A stretch of DNA of 5,862 bases, from positions 1 through 5,862 of the forward strand of contig CAMNFJ010000159.1 of the NCBI GenBank assembly GCA_946536955.1, given 5' to 3'. The translations under genes and the position numbers were made by a program. The notes beneath the pieces are model-generated. The model worked only from the letters and a program-made list of their open reading frames with translations. It did no database searches and was not told where the DNA came from. Every line of letters begins with the position of its first letter. The stretch's first letter is position 1. Positions 1 to 5,042 of this stretch are shown piece after piece. Origin of the DNA: CAG-791 sp002394525 (lineage in GTDB: Bacteria > Bacillota > Clostridia > Lachnospirales > Lachnospiraceae).

Positions 1-8
1 ATAACTTC

Positions 9-37
9 TTGCTAAAGGACTATCTTTATGATACTAT
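9..37 (+). promoter_or_regulatory. Possible promoter of the preQ1-riboswitch leader
   Basis: TTGCTA (9-14, 4 of 6 to TTGACA) is followed after 17 nt by TACTAT (32-37, 4 of 6 to TATAAT). A TG dinucleotide one base upstream of the -10 (29-30) gives an extended -10. Transcription would begin near 43-45, before the hairpin at 57-87 and the riboswitch aptamer. Both boxes are imperfect, so the call is tentative; an upstream promoter outside the window is possible. Confidence 0.4.
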
Positions 38-56
38 ATTGCGGCTGTCCACGGAA

Positions 57-87
57 GGAATCCTGACAATACAAAAGTCAGGGTTCC
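57..87 (+). other. Leader hairpin upstream of the riboswitch
   Basis: GGAATCCTGAC (57-67) pairs with GTCAGGGTTCC (77-87) over 11 bp, with one T·G wobble and a 9-nt A-rich loop. Only CGGTTTT follows, so it is a poor terminator. It may stabilise the 5' end of the leader, or be the weak end of an upstream transcript if the promoter at 9-37 is not real. Confidence 0.5.
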
Positions 88-104
88 CGGTTTTCCCGCG
101 ACAG

Positions 105-139
105 GCTGGTTCGAGAACCTCCCAGCATAAAAAACTAGG
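105..139 (+). promoter_or_regulatory. preQ1-I riboswitch aptamer
   Basis: P1 is GCTGG (105-109) with CCAGC (122-126), closing a 12-nt loop TTCGAGAACCTC. The A-rich tail ATAAAAAACTAGG (127-139) matches the hallmark tail of preQ1-I aptamers. Loop length, the UUC at the loop start and the tail agree with the Bacillus queC aptamer as known. The P2 pseudoknot (C112, A114, G115 with G138, T136, C135) has a G113/A137 mismatch, which is slightly unusual. The class senses the queuosine precursor preQ1 and normally turns genes off when ligand is bound. The genes downstream, a nucleoside hydrolase and an ECF S component, fit a queuosine-salvage operon. Confidence 0.85.
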
Positions 140-165
140 CATTATTTATGAAAATGGAATGCAGA

Positions 166-194
166 GGGCACCGGGCGGGTGCCCCTGTGTTTTT
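166..194 (+). terminator. Terminator-like hairpin 1 in the riboswitch expression platform
   Basis: GGGCACC (166-172) and GGTGCCC (178-184) form a perfect 7-bp GC-rich stem with a 5-nt loop, followed by CCTGTG and then five T (190-194). The U-tract starts late, so termination may be weak. It lies 26 nt after the preQ1 aptamer. Its loop and right arm (GGGCGGGT, 173-180) could pair with ACCTCCC of the aptamer (117-123), which would make it ligand-sensitive. Confidence 0.55.
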
Positions 195-199
195 CGTGT

Positions 200-226
200 G
201 CCGCAGGTTCTCTCTGCGGCTTTTTT
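200..226 (+). terminator. Intrinsic terminator 2 in the riboswitch expression platform
   Basis: GCCGCAG (200-206) and CTGCGGC (214-220) form a perfect 7-bp stem around a 7-nt loop, directly followed by six T (221-226). This is a textbook rho-independent terminator lying 162 nt before the nucleoside hydrolase start, so it can only act as a leader attenuator. AGGTTCTC (205-212), covering its loop and the edge of its left arm, is perfectly complementary to GAGAACCT in the aptamer (113-120). That gives a direct route for preQ1-dependent antitermination. Confidence 0.8.
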
Positions 227-388
227 CATGTTTTTATTCTTCGTATAAGGCGCTGCGGTCCGGCCGGTATTTCCGGTCATGCTTTTCAACACAGCTTTTC
301 CGGTAAAGCTTTTTGAAAAAGATCAGATTGAAAAGCCAAATGCGGCCGGCAGCCCGCGCGCCTGGCTTAAAGGAGCGGCAAGCAGCTT
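227..388 (+). other. Distal leader between terminator and nucleoside hydrolase
   Basis: No convincing small gene is visible. A weak A/T-rich hairpin AGCTTT (293-298) / AAAGCT (305-310) with four trailing T is present. The ribosome binding site AAAGGAG (369-375) sits 13 nt before the ATG at 389, a longer gap than the 9 nt seen for the other genes here, so translation may be modest. Confidence 0.4.
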
Positions 389-1381
389 ATGCCTCGAAAA
401 ATCATCATTGACTGTGACCCGGGCATCGACGACGGTCTGGCGATCATGCTGGCTCTCTCCATGAGAAGCCGGCTGGAGGTCCTGGGCATCACGATCGCCG
501 CCGGCAATTCGCCGGTCGGGACCGGTTACGAAAATGCACTCAAGATCCTCCGTTTTATGGACAGACTCGATGTCCCGGTCTTCATGGGGGCGGACCGGCC
601 TCTTCGCAGGCCCTTTGTCAACGCCCTGGACACCCACGGCTCCGACGGTCTGGGCGAAAGCTTCCTGCCGGAGGTGGATCCGGCGGAATACAAAAAAGAA
701 ACCAGGTCTGCCGTCGAGTTTATGGCGGATGTGCTGGAGGAGGAGCCGGTCGACATCATCGCCCTGGGGCCCCTGACCAACCTGGCCCGCCTGGCCATCG
801 AACACCCCCGGGCCTTTGACCGGATCCGCGGCCTGGTCTCCATGGGCGGCAATTTCAGAAGCCATGGCAACTGCTCTCCCGTCGCGGAATACAATTACTG
901 GTGCGACCCGGATGCCGCATCCATCGTCTACAGGGAAATGGACATGCGCGGCAAGCTGATCCATATGGTGGGACTGGATGTCACCCGCCGGATCGTCCTG
1001 ACTCCGGACCTGCTGACCTATATGAAGAGGCTGGACCCCCGCGTCGGAGACTTTGTCGAAAAGATCACCGGCTTCTATTTCGATTTTCACTGGGAATGGG
1101 AGCACCTGATCGGGTGCGTAATCAACGACCCCCTGGCCGTCGCCTACTATGCTGACCGGTCCCTCTGCTCCGGCTTCGAATCCTATGTGCAGGTCGAGAC
1201 CGGCGGCCTGGCCCTGGGCCAGACCATCGTCGACTCCATGGATTTCTACCGGCACAGGCCCAACGCCCTGGTCCTGACCGAAGTCGATGTGGAAGCCTTT
1301 TTCCGTTTATTTTTCAGCAGACTGCTGGGCCTGGACGAAGAGAGTCTGGACCTCCTGCCCCGCCTGCTGCCCCGTCCCTGA
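389..1381 (+). CDS. queK: Nucleoside hydrolase of the IUNH family, probable queuosine hydrolase
   Basis: A 330-residue protein with the usual IUNH length. The N-terminal DCDPGIDD (D8, D10, D14, D15) is the Ca2+ and ribose binding signature. It also shows GN (N40), LGPLTNLA (T130), MGGN (152-155) and AEYNYWCDPDAA (E167, N169, D173). The late aspartate of the usual HD pair is D247 but is preceded by asparagine (INDPLA, N246), so the histidine that acts as general acid in purine nucleosidases is absent. The family cleaves N-glycosidic bonds of ribonucleosides in the cytoplasm. A preQ1-I riboswitch upstream and an ECF S component 49 nt downstream indicate a QueK-type enzyme releasing queuine from queuosine. 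The family call is near certain; the substrate is inferred from context. The start is set by the family N-terminus and AAAGGAG at 369-375. It could still be a general ribonucleoside hydrolase. Confidence 0.93.
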   Translation: MPRKIIIDCDPGIDDGLAIMLALSMRSRLEVLGITIAAGNSPVGTGYENALKILRFMDRLDVPVFMGADRPLRRPFVNALDTHGSDGLGESFLPEVDPAEYKKETRSAVEFMADVLEEEPVDIIALGPLTNLARLAIEHPRAFDRIRGLVSMGGNFRSHGNCSPVAEYNYWCDPDAASIVYREMDMRGKLIHMVGLDVTRRIVLTPDLLTYMKRLDPRVGDFVEKITGFYFDFHWEWEHLIGCVINDPLAVAYYADRSLCSGFESYVQVETGGLALGQTIVDSMDFYRHRPNALVLTEVDVEAFFRLFFSRLLGLDEESLDLLPRLLPRP

Positions 1382-1430
1382 CAAAAAACGATCACCAGGC
1401 GATCACCCCTGTCGAAAGGAGTTTTATCCC

Positions 1431-2021
1431 ATGAATCATCAGACTGCCACCCCCCTGTCCGTCACGGCCCGCTCCGAGAAATTCAGCGTCCGCATGCTCT
1501 GCGTCATGGCTATGGCGATCGCGCTCAATGTCATCGGAGGCCAGATCGCGCTCTTTTTCCACCTGCCCGTCTATCTGGACAGCATGGGGACCATCATGAC
1601 CGCCATTCTCTACGGCCCCGTCTGCGGCATGCTGCCGCCCCTGGCCTACGGCCTGGTCATGGGGCTGACCGTGGATATCTACTCCCTGTATTTCATGCCG
1701 GTCGGCATGATCCTGGGACTGGTGACCGGTCTGGCCGCCCGCAGGATCCGGCTCAGGGGAGCCGGCCTCATCCCGGCCGCCCTTGTGATCACGGTCCCCG
1801 GCACCATCGTCAGCTCCATCATCTGCGCGGTCCTCTTCGGAGGAATCACCTCCTCCGGCTCCACCGTCATCGTCCAGCTCCTCCATCAGGCGGGCCTTGG
1901 CATGACCGCCAGTGTCTTCATCGTACAGATCCTGACCGATTTCATCGACCGCCTGCTCTCCCTTGCCATCGTGACCCTGCTGCTCAGGAGGCTGGCTCCT
2001 TCCGGTCTGCTGGACAAATAA
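1431..2021 (+). CDS. ECF transporter S component, probable queuosine/queuine uptake
   Basis: A 196-residue hydrophobic protein. After a polar N-terminus (1-18), hydrophobic segments run at about 20-44, 52-66, 68-85, 88-104, 112-137 and 158-186, giving about six membrane spans typical of S components of energy-coupling-factor transporters. LPVYLDSMGTI (45-55) and the small-residue-rich spans after it resemble this superfamily. The start ATG at 1431 follows GAAAGGAG (1414-1421) by 9 nt; an in-frame upstream extension to 1287 would overlap the hydrolase and lacks an RBS. Being co-transcribed with a QueK-like hydrolase under a preQ1-I riboswitch, it most likely binds queuosine, queuine or a related 7-deazaguanine. 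QrtT/QueT are the named families in this role, and I cannot tell which applies. No ATPase or T component lies in the window, so it would use a shared ECF module. Confidence 0.85.
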   Translation: MNHQTATPLSVTARSEKFSVRMLCVMAMAIALNVIGGQIALFFHLPVYLDSMGTIMTAILYGPVCGMLPPLAYGLVMGLTVDIYSLYFMPVGMILGLVTGLAARRIRLRGAGLIPAALVITVPGTIVSSIICAVLFGGITSSGSTVIVQLLHQAGLGMTASVFIVQILTDFIDRLLSLAIVTLLLRRLAPSGLLDK

Positions 2022-2041
2022 TACTACTCCCGGCATTCAGG

Positions 2042-2059
2042 ACTCGTTCGCGAGTTTTT
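2042..2059 (+). terminator. Small UUCG hairpin with T-run after the ECF gene
   Basis: ACTCG (2042-2046) and CGAGT (2051-2055) enclose a TTCG tetraloop and are followed by four T. Two further G·T pairs could extend the stem. It is short but stable and lies 20 nt after the S-component stop. It may partially end the salvage transcript before the SDR gene. Confidence 0.45.
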
Positions 2060-2142
2060 CGCCCGTACCCGCAGCTGAAGTCAGGGATATTGCGCGATGA
2101 AGAATATACGGAAGATACAGGGAAAGAAAGGAGCCCGGTCCC

Positions 2143-2793
2143 ATGCATATACTGATCACCGGAACAGGCCGCGGGATCGGCCTGGCCTGCGCCCGCAGGT
2201 ATCTCGCCGCCGGCCACGAGGTGACCGGCATGGATCTGGCGCCGGATCCCCTGCCGGACCATCCCCGCTACAGGCACATCGTCGCGGATATCTCCGGTTC
2301 CCTGCCGGACCTGCCCGGTCAGGTCGAAGTCCTGATCAATAATGCCGGCGTCCAGGAGGGCGGCCGTGAGATCGAGATCAACCTGTCCGGAACCATCGCT
2401 GTGACGGAAAAATACGGGATCCAGCCCTCGATCCGGTCCATTCTCTTCATGGCCTCGGCCAGCGCCCGCAACGGGGCGGAATTTCCCCTCTATGCGGCCA
2501 GCAAGGGCGGGGTCGTCACCTATATGAAGAATGTTGCCCTGCGCGTCGCCCCCTACGGGGCCACCAGCAACAGCCTGTCCGCGGGAGGGGTCTACACCCC
2601 CCTCAACCGCCACATCATGGAGGACCCGGATCTCATGGGCCGTTGCCTGGACGAGACCCTGCTGCACAGGTGGGCCTCCGCCGAAGAGATCGCCGAGTGG
2701 TCCTATTTTCTGACCAACATCAATCAGAGCATGACCGGTCAGGATATCCTGATCGACAACGGAGAACAGCTCCGGTCCAATTTTATATGGTGA
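2143..2793 (+). CDS. Short-chain dehydrogenase/reductase (SDR), substrate unknown
   Basis: A 216-residue classical SDR, shorter than the usual 240-250. The cofactor motif TGTGRGIG (6-13) opens the Rossmann fold. Asp31 at the end of strand 2 suggests NAD(H) over NADP(H). NNAG is at 66-69. The catalytic tetrad can be placed at N80 (EINLSG), S105 or S107 (MASASA), Y117 and K121 (YAASK). The C-terminal TGQDILIDNGE (198-208) matches the family's TGQ-DGG strand, with Asn in place of a glycine. AAAGGAG (2127-2133) lies 9 nt before the ATG. It sits 121 nt after the ECF gene with a small hairpin between them, so it may be read through from the riboswitch operon or transcribed alone. The region between helices 3 and 4 is compressed, but no active-site element is missing. 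I do not assign a substrate. Confidence 0.9.
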   Translation: MHILITGTGRGIGLACARRYLAAGHEVTGMDLAPDPLPDHPRYRHIVADISGSLPDLPGQVEVLINNAGVQEGGREIEINLSGTIAVTEKYGIQPSIRSILFMASASARNGAEFPLYAASKGGVVTYMKNVALRVAPYGATSNSLSAGGVYTPLNRHIMEDPDLMGRCLDETLLHRWASAEEIAEWSYFLTNINQSMTGQDILIDNGEQLRSNFIW

Positions 2794-2795
2794 TC

Positions 2796-2840
2796 AAAAA
2801 GTCCTGTCCACAGTCCCCCGGAATGTGGACAGGACTTTTT
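2796..2840. terminator. Perfect bidirectional intrinsic terminator
   Basis: The 17-bp arms 2796-2812 and 2824-2840 are exact inverted complements around an 11-nt loop. The arms begin with five A and end with five T, so both strands yield a GC stem followed by a U-tract. It begins 3 nt after the SDR stop. It can stop SDR transcription on the + strand and M18 aminopeptidase transcription on the - strand. Confidence 0.92.
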
Positions 2841-3053
2841 CACTCTTTCCGACAATGCCGGAGCACGAAGTGCGCAGGCATCGCAAAAGAGAAATTCGTG
2901 AAGACGATTTCTCTTTTGCATCAGATGGAGGTTTGTGCCCCGTCACAAACCTCCGTCAGGTCTTTCGGGCCTGTTCCAGCGGGCGGTGGTCCCGCTCTGC
3001 CTTTCAGCCGCCGACAGGACCGGCAGCCCGCAGGCGTCTCCCGACCCTTCCCG
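2841..3053. other. Non-coding spacer with a train of hairpins
   Basis: No plausible gene lies here. Hairpins follow one another: ATGCC/GGCAT (2855-2881) enclosing GCAC-GAA-GTGC; a 13-bp perfect stem 2883-2895/2907-2919 extended by CGT/ACG around a GAAG loop; a 14-bp stem 2924-2937/2944-2957 with one wobble; CAGGTC/GGCCTG (2957-2973); and AGCGGG/CCCGCT (2978-2996). The strand of function is probably -, as the 3' UTR of the aminopeptidase ahead of the terminator at 2796-2840. Such dense pairing suggests a structured RNA or a palindromic repeat element, not random spacer. Confidence 0.6.
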
Positions 3054-3070
3054 TCAGGCCTGGCTGCCGG
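3020..3070. other. Long stem spanning the aminopeptidase stop codon
   Basis: CCGGCAGC (3020-3027) pairs with GCTGCCGG (3063-3070). After a 3-nt bulge, CAGGC (3031-3035) pairs with GCCTG (3058-3062), giving 13 bp in total. The M18 stop codon (3054-3056) lies in the loop. No U-tract follows on either strand, so it is not a terminator. It may protect the mRNA 3' end. Confidence 0.45.
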
Positions 3071-4439
3071 CCTCCGCTTCCCCGGTGAGAGTATCCCCCG
3101 CGAAGCGGATGGTATAGCTGCCGCTGCCCTCCGCCTCCACGGAAGCGCCGAAAAGCGTTTTCGCGGCTTCGACCAGGTAGGCCGTATCCAGGGCTCCGCC
3201 GGTCTCATAGGGAGAGTGCATGGCCAGCTGGGCAAGGCCTATGTCCACCGTGTTCAGGGCTACCTGGCTCTGGGATATATTTCCCAGGGTCGAGCCCCCC
3301 AGCATATCAGACCGGTTGGCAAAGGTCTGGACCGGCACCCCGGCTTTTTTGCAGATCGCGCGGAAAATGGCTCCGGAGACCGCATCGGTCGTATACTTCT
3401 GGTTGGCGCTGTACTTGATCACGATCCCCCCGTTCATAAAGGGTCTGCTGGTCGGATCGGTCTTCGCGGCGTGGTTGGGGTGGACGCTGTGGGCATTGTC
3501 CGCGGAGACCATGAAGCTGGAGGCCAGGGCCCTCAGATAGTCCTCCTCGCCCAGGCCCAAGGCAGCGCTGATCCTGTGCAGGACATCTCTCAGAAAGGTT
3601 CCCGCCGCCCCCTGCTTGCTGCCGCTTCCGACCTCCTCATTGTCAAAGACGCAGTGGACGGCCACGCTCCTGCCGGGCTCCGCCTCCATGATTCCCTTCA
3701 GAGAGGCAAAGGCGCACTGCAGGTCATCCAGCCTCCCGCTGGCGATAAATTCCCTGTTCAGGCCGACGAAGGTCCCCTTCATCCTGCTGTAGAGAAAAAG
3801 GTCCGTGTCCAGGACCTGGTCAGGCCTGACTCCGGCCTCCGCGGCGATGAGGTCCCCGAAGGTTTTGCCCCGCCCCTTCCGGCCCGGAGTCTCCTGGCGG
3901 AAAAGGGGCAGCATGTCGTTCTGGATATTGTATTTGATGCCGTCGTTGGCCTCCCGGTTCATATGGATGGCCAGGTTGGGGATGATCAGCAGGTCCCGGT
4001 CGATGTTGACCAGCCTGGTCCCGACCCCCTCGCCGGTCTCTACGATCACCCTGCCCGCGACGGACAGGGGCCGGTCAAACCAGGGCGCGCAGAGCATGCC
4101 TCCGTACTTCTCCACGTTCAGCTTGACATAGCGGTTCTCGACCGTGATCTCCGCGTCGGGCTTGATCTTGAAGACCGGGGAGTCACAGTGGCTGGCCATC
4201 AGCTGAAAGCCGATGAATCTCTCCCGCGGGATCCTGAAGGCGATCAGGGCGGAATCATTGCGGGAAACAAAATAGGCTCCTCCCGCCTCCAGCTCCCACC
4301 GGTCCTTTTCGGCAAGCTCCGTAAAACCGGCCTCCCTGAGCATATCCTTCATGTTCCTGACCGCGAAATAGGGAACGGGGCTCCGGTCCAGAAATGATAA
4401 GAGCTCCCGGTTGATCTTTTTTATCTCTGTGCTGTTCAT
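3054..4439 (-). CDS. apeB: M18-family metalloaminopeptidase (aspartyl aminopeptidase type)
   Basis: A 461-residue cytoplasmic dizinc aminopeptidase of M18 length. The metal and catalytic residues are all visible: H84 and D86 in ASHCDSP, D238 in SGRLDDL, the general base E268 and ligand E269 in DNEEVGS, D314 in SADNAHSVHPN, and H409 in MHSPYE. Family members remove N-terminal residues, often acidic ones, from peptides. The tail RSDMLGGSTLGNI (376-388) is also typical. The start ATG (4437-4439) follows GAAAGGA (4447-4453 on the complement) by 7 nt. The gene is monocistronic in the window: a strong promoter at 4540-4567, convergent with the SDR gene, and ended by the shared terminator at 2796-2840. 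Pro- and Ala-rich extra residues at the C-terminus after about 433 look non-catalytic. apeB is the common symbol for bacterial M18 enzymes; the exact specificity is not shown. Confidence 0.95.
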   Translation of the reverse strand: MNSTEIKKINRELLSFLDRSPVPYFAVRNMKDMLREAGFTELAEKDRWELEAGGAYFVSRNDSALIAFRIPRERFIGFQLMASHCDSPVFKIKPDAEITVENRYVKLNVEKYGGMLCAPWFDRPLSVAGRVIVETGEGVGTRLVNIDRDLLIIPNLAIHMNREANDGIKYNIQNDMLPLFRQETPGRKGRGKTFGDLIAAEAGVRPDQVLDTDLFLYSRMKGTFVGLNREFIASGRLDDLQCAFASLKGIMEAEPGRSVAVHCVFDNEEVGSGSKQGAAGTFLRDVLHRISAALGLGEEDYLRALASSFMVSADNAHSVHPNHAAKTDPTSRPFMNGGIVIKYSANQKYTTDAVSGAIFRAICKKAGVPVQTFANRSDMLGGSTLGNISQSQVALNTVDIGLAQLAMHSPYETGGALDTAYLVEAAKTLFGASVEAEGSGSYTIRFAGDTLTGEAEAGSQA

Positions 4440-4539
4440 GCTGTTTTCCTTTCAAAAGAATCCTGTCGCCGGCAGGTCTGCGGTCAGGGCGCCGGAAGGG
4501 CCTCTTTCGCAACTTTCTTCATCCTGTCGTGTTTTTATT

Positions 4540-4567
4540 ATTATATCATCCGGCTCATTCCTGTAAA
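4540..4567 (-). promoter_or_regulatory. Promoter of the M18 aminopeptidase
   Basis: Read on the - strand: TTTACA (4562-4567), a 16-nt spacer, then a perfect TATAAT (4540-4545) preceded by TG one base upstream (extended -10). Transcription would start near 4533, leaving a 5' UTR of about 94 nt before the ATG. It is a strong vegetative promoter by sequence. Confidence 0.8.
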
Positions 4568-4604
4568 AGAAGAAGTCCGCGCGGCCTCACAGCGGATGGC
4601 TTCA

Positions 4605-4626
4605 CAGTTCAGGCCCGCCTGAACTG
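4605..4626. repeat. Perfect 22-bp palindrome between divergent promoters
   Basis: CAGTTCAGGC (4605-4614) and GCCTGAACTG (4617-4626) are exact inverted complements around a 2-bp centre. There is no T-run on either side, so it is not a terminator. It lies upstream of the aminopeptidase promoter (4540-4567) and about 108 bp upstream of the paaK leader promoter. A dimeric regulator binding site is the simplest reading; the regulator is unknown. Confidence 0.5.
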
Positions 4627-4661
4627 AAACAGACAGACAGCATTTATTTGTGCACTTATCC

Positions 4662-4687
4662 AAACCTGCATATACTGACAGGTTTTT
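4662..4687 (+). other. Hairpin followed by T residues
   Basis: AAACCTG (4662-4668) and CAGGTTT (4679-4685) make a 7-bp stem with a 10-nt loop and two further T. It is weak and no transcript is known to enter it from the left, so a terminator role is doubtful. It sits about 50 bp before the paaK leader promoter. Confidence 0.3.
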
Positions 4688-4733
4688 ATGTAAAAAATTG
4701 CCTATAATACTCGTTTTTTCGATAAACTTTTTG

Positions 4734-4762
4734 TTGACACCACTTTAACGCGGTGATATGAT
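4734..4762 (+). promoter_or_regulatory. Promoter of the Phe leader and paaK
   Basis: TTGACA (4734-4739, perfect) is followed after exactly 17 nt by TATGAT (4757-4762, 5 of 6 to TATAAT). Transcription should begin near 4769. The transcript then runs through the leader ORF (4863-4961) to the terminator at 4998-5042 (about 270 nt if attenuated), or on to paaK at 5213. A strong promoter in front of a strong leader terminator is the expected arrangement for attenuation. Confidence 0.85.
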
Positions 4763-4862
4763 TCAACACAAGTTGCAGCAACTCGAAACCAGTTTGTTTT
4801 GACCTGTGCCTTGCGCACGGCTATGTATACCAGTTCACACTGGCCATAACGGGAGCATTACC

Positions 4863-4961
4863 ATGAACCGCAATCTTCGCAGCATCAACACCTTCGGGTT
4901 TATCTTCGGCTTTACCTTTAGCTTTACTGGCTCGGACAGTAAGGTTGATTTGCTATGCTGA
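4863..4961 (+). CDS. Phenylalanine-rich leader peptide
   Basis: A 32-codon ORF (33 with stop) starting at ATG 4863, 7 nt after GGGAG (4851-4855), and ending at TGA 4959-4961. Phenylalanine occupies codons 11, 13, 15, 17, 19 and 21 (4893-4925; ttc, ttt, ttc, ttt, ttt, ttt), every second residue, separated by Gly, Ile, Gly, Thr and Ser. There is no signal of a domain or membrane protein. It lies between a strong promoter and an intrinsic terminator that precedes paaK. This is the layout of amino-acid leader peptides such as pheL/pheM, where ribosome stalling on scarce charged tRNA controls termination. The function here is inferred, but the codon pattern, RBS and position agree. Confidence 0.8.
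   Translation: MNRNLRSINTFGFIFGFTFSFTGSDSKVDLLC
4881..4954 (+). promoter_or_regulatory. Candidate 1:2 (pause) hairpin of the attenuator
   Basis: Within the leader ORF, AGC-ATCAAC-CTT (4881-4889 and 4892-4894) can pair with AAG-GTTGAT-GCT (4941-4949 and 4952-4954): 12 bp with a 2-nt bulge on each side. A ribosome stalled on the first Phe codons (4893 onward) would cover the left arm and free the right one. The pairing was found by eye. Confidence 0.45.
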
Positions 4962-5011
4962 AGAATGCGGAGAGCTGAAAAGTTCAGGAGAAACATTCAA
5001 GGGGTGTGGCA
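4951..5011 (+). promoter_or_regulatory. Candidate antiterminator structure
   Basis: TGCTATGCT (4951-4959) can pair with GGTGTGGCA (5003-5011), 9 pairs of which 4 are G·U. This encloses GAATG (4963-4967) with CATTC (4994-4998) and CTGAA (4975-4979) with TTCAG (4983-4987). It uses the left arm of the terminator, so the two folds exclude each other. A ribosome at the leader stop codon (4959-4961) would block it, while one stalled at the Phe codons would not. The outer helix is weak. Confidence 0.4.
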
Positions 5012-5042
5012 CATCGACCTGTGCCGCACCCCTTGTTTTTTT
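4998..5042 (+). terminator. Leader (attenuator) terminator before paaK
   Basis: The 16-nt arms 4998-5013 and 5020-5035 pair throughout with a single U·G wobble around a 6-nt loop, followed directly by seven T (5036-5042). It is a very strong rho-independent terminator lying 36 nt after the Phe-leader stop codon and 170 nt before the paaK start, with no gene between. Its role is therefore to control readthrough into paaK. Confidence 0.92.

Noticed and set aside
77..120. ykkC-type (guanidine) riboswitch resemblance in GGGTTCC and CTGGTTCGAGA
   Set aside because: Key conserved blocks are missing and these bases are explained by the hairpin at 57-87 and the preQ1-I aptamer at 105-139.
9..248. 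79-residue frame across the preQ1 leader
   Set aside because: It runs through the aptamer and both terminators, whose RNA structure explains the sequence; no RBS precedes its start.
323..1255. Long 310-residue reading frame on the - strand opposite the nucleoside hydrolase
   Set aside because: It is the GC-rich antisense shadow of a gene with complete IUNH motifs; the translation is low-complexity (G, D, Q, V rich) with no family motif.
1389..1407. Eight-base direct repeat CGATCACC between hydrolase and ECF gene
   Set aside because: Short, two copies only, and in a spacer with an ordinary RBS; chance is sufficient.
1984..2667. 227-residue - strand frame opposite the SDR (and 1392-2036 opposite the ECF gene)
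   Set aside because: Shadow frames of real genes, without start context or recognisable domain.
2643..4397. 584-residue frame on the + strand opposite the aminopeptidase
   Set aside because: Antisense to a gene with all M18 zinc ligands; it has no RBS, crosses the terminator at 2796-2840 and overlaps the SDR 3' end.
4703..4708. Perfect TATAAT upstream of the main paaK promoter
   Set aside because: No acceptable -35 at 16-18 bp and the TG is one base out of register for an extended -10; the 4734-4762 promoter is far better.
4769..5042. T-box riboswitch in front of paaK
   Set aside because: GTGTGGCACATCG near 5004-5016 faintly resembles the T-box TGGNACCGCG, but the ACCGCG part is absent and the bases sit inside the terminator stem itself. 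No stem I with a specifier loop was recognised, and the Phe-rich ORF explains the control better.
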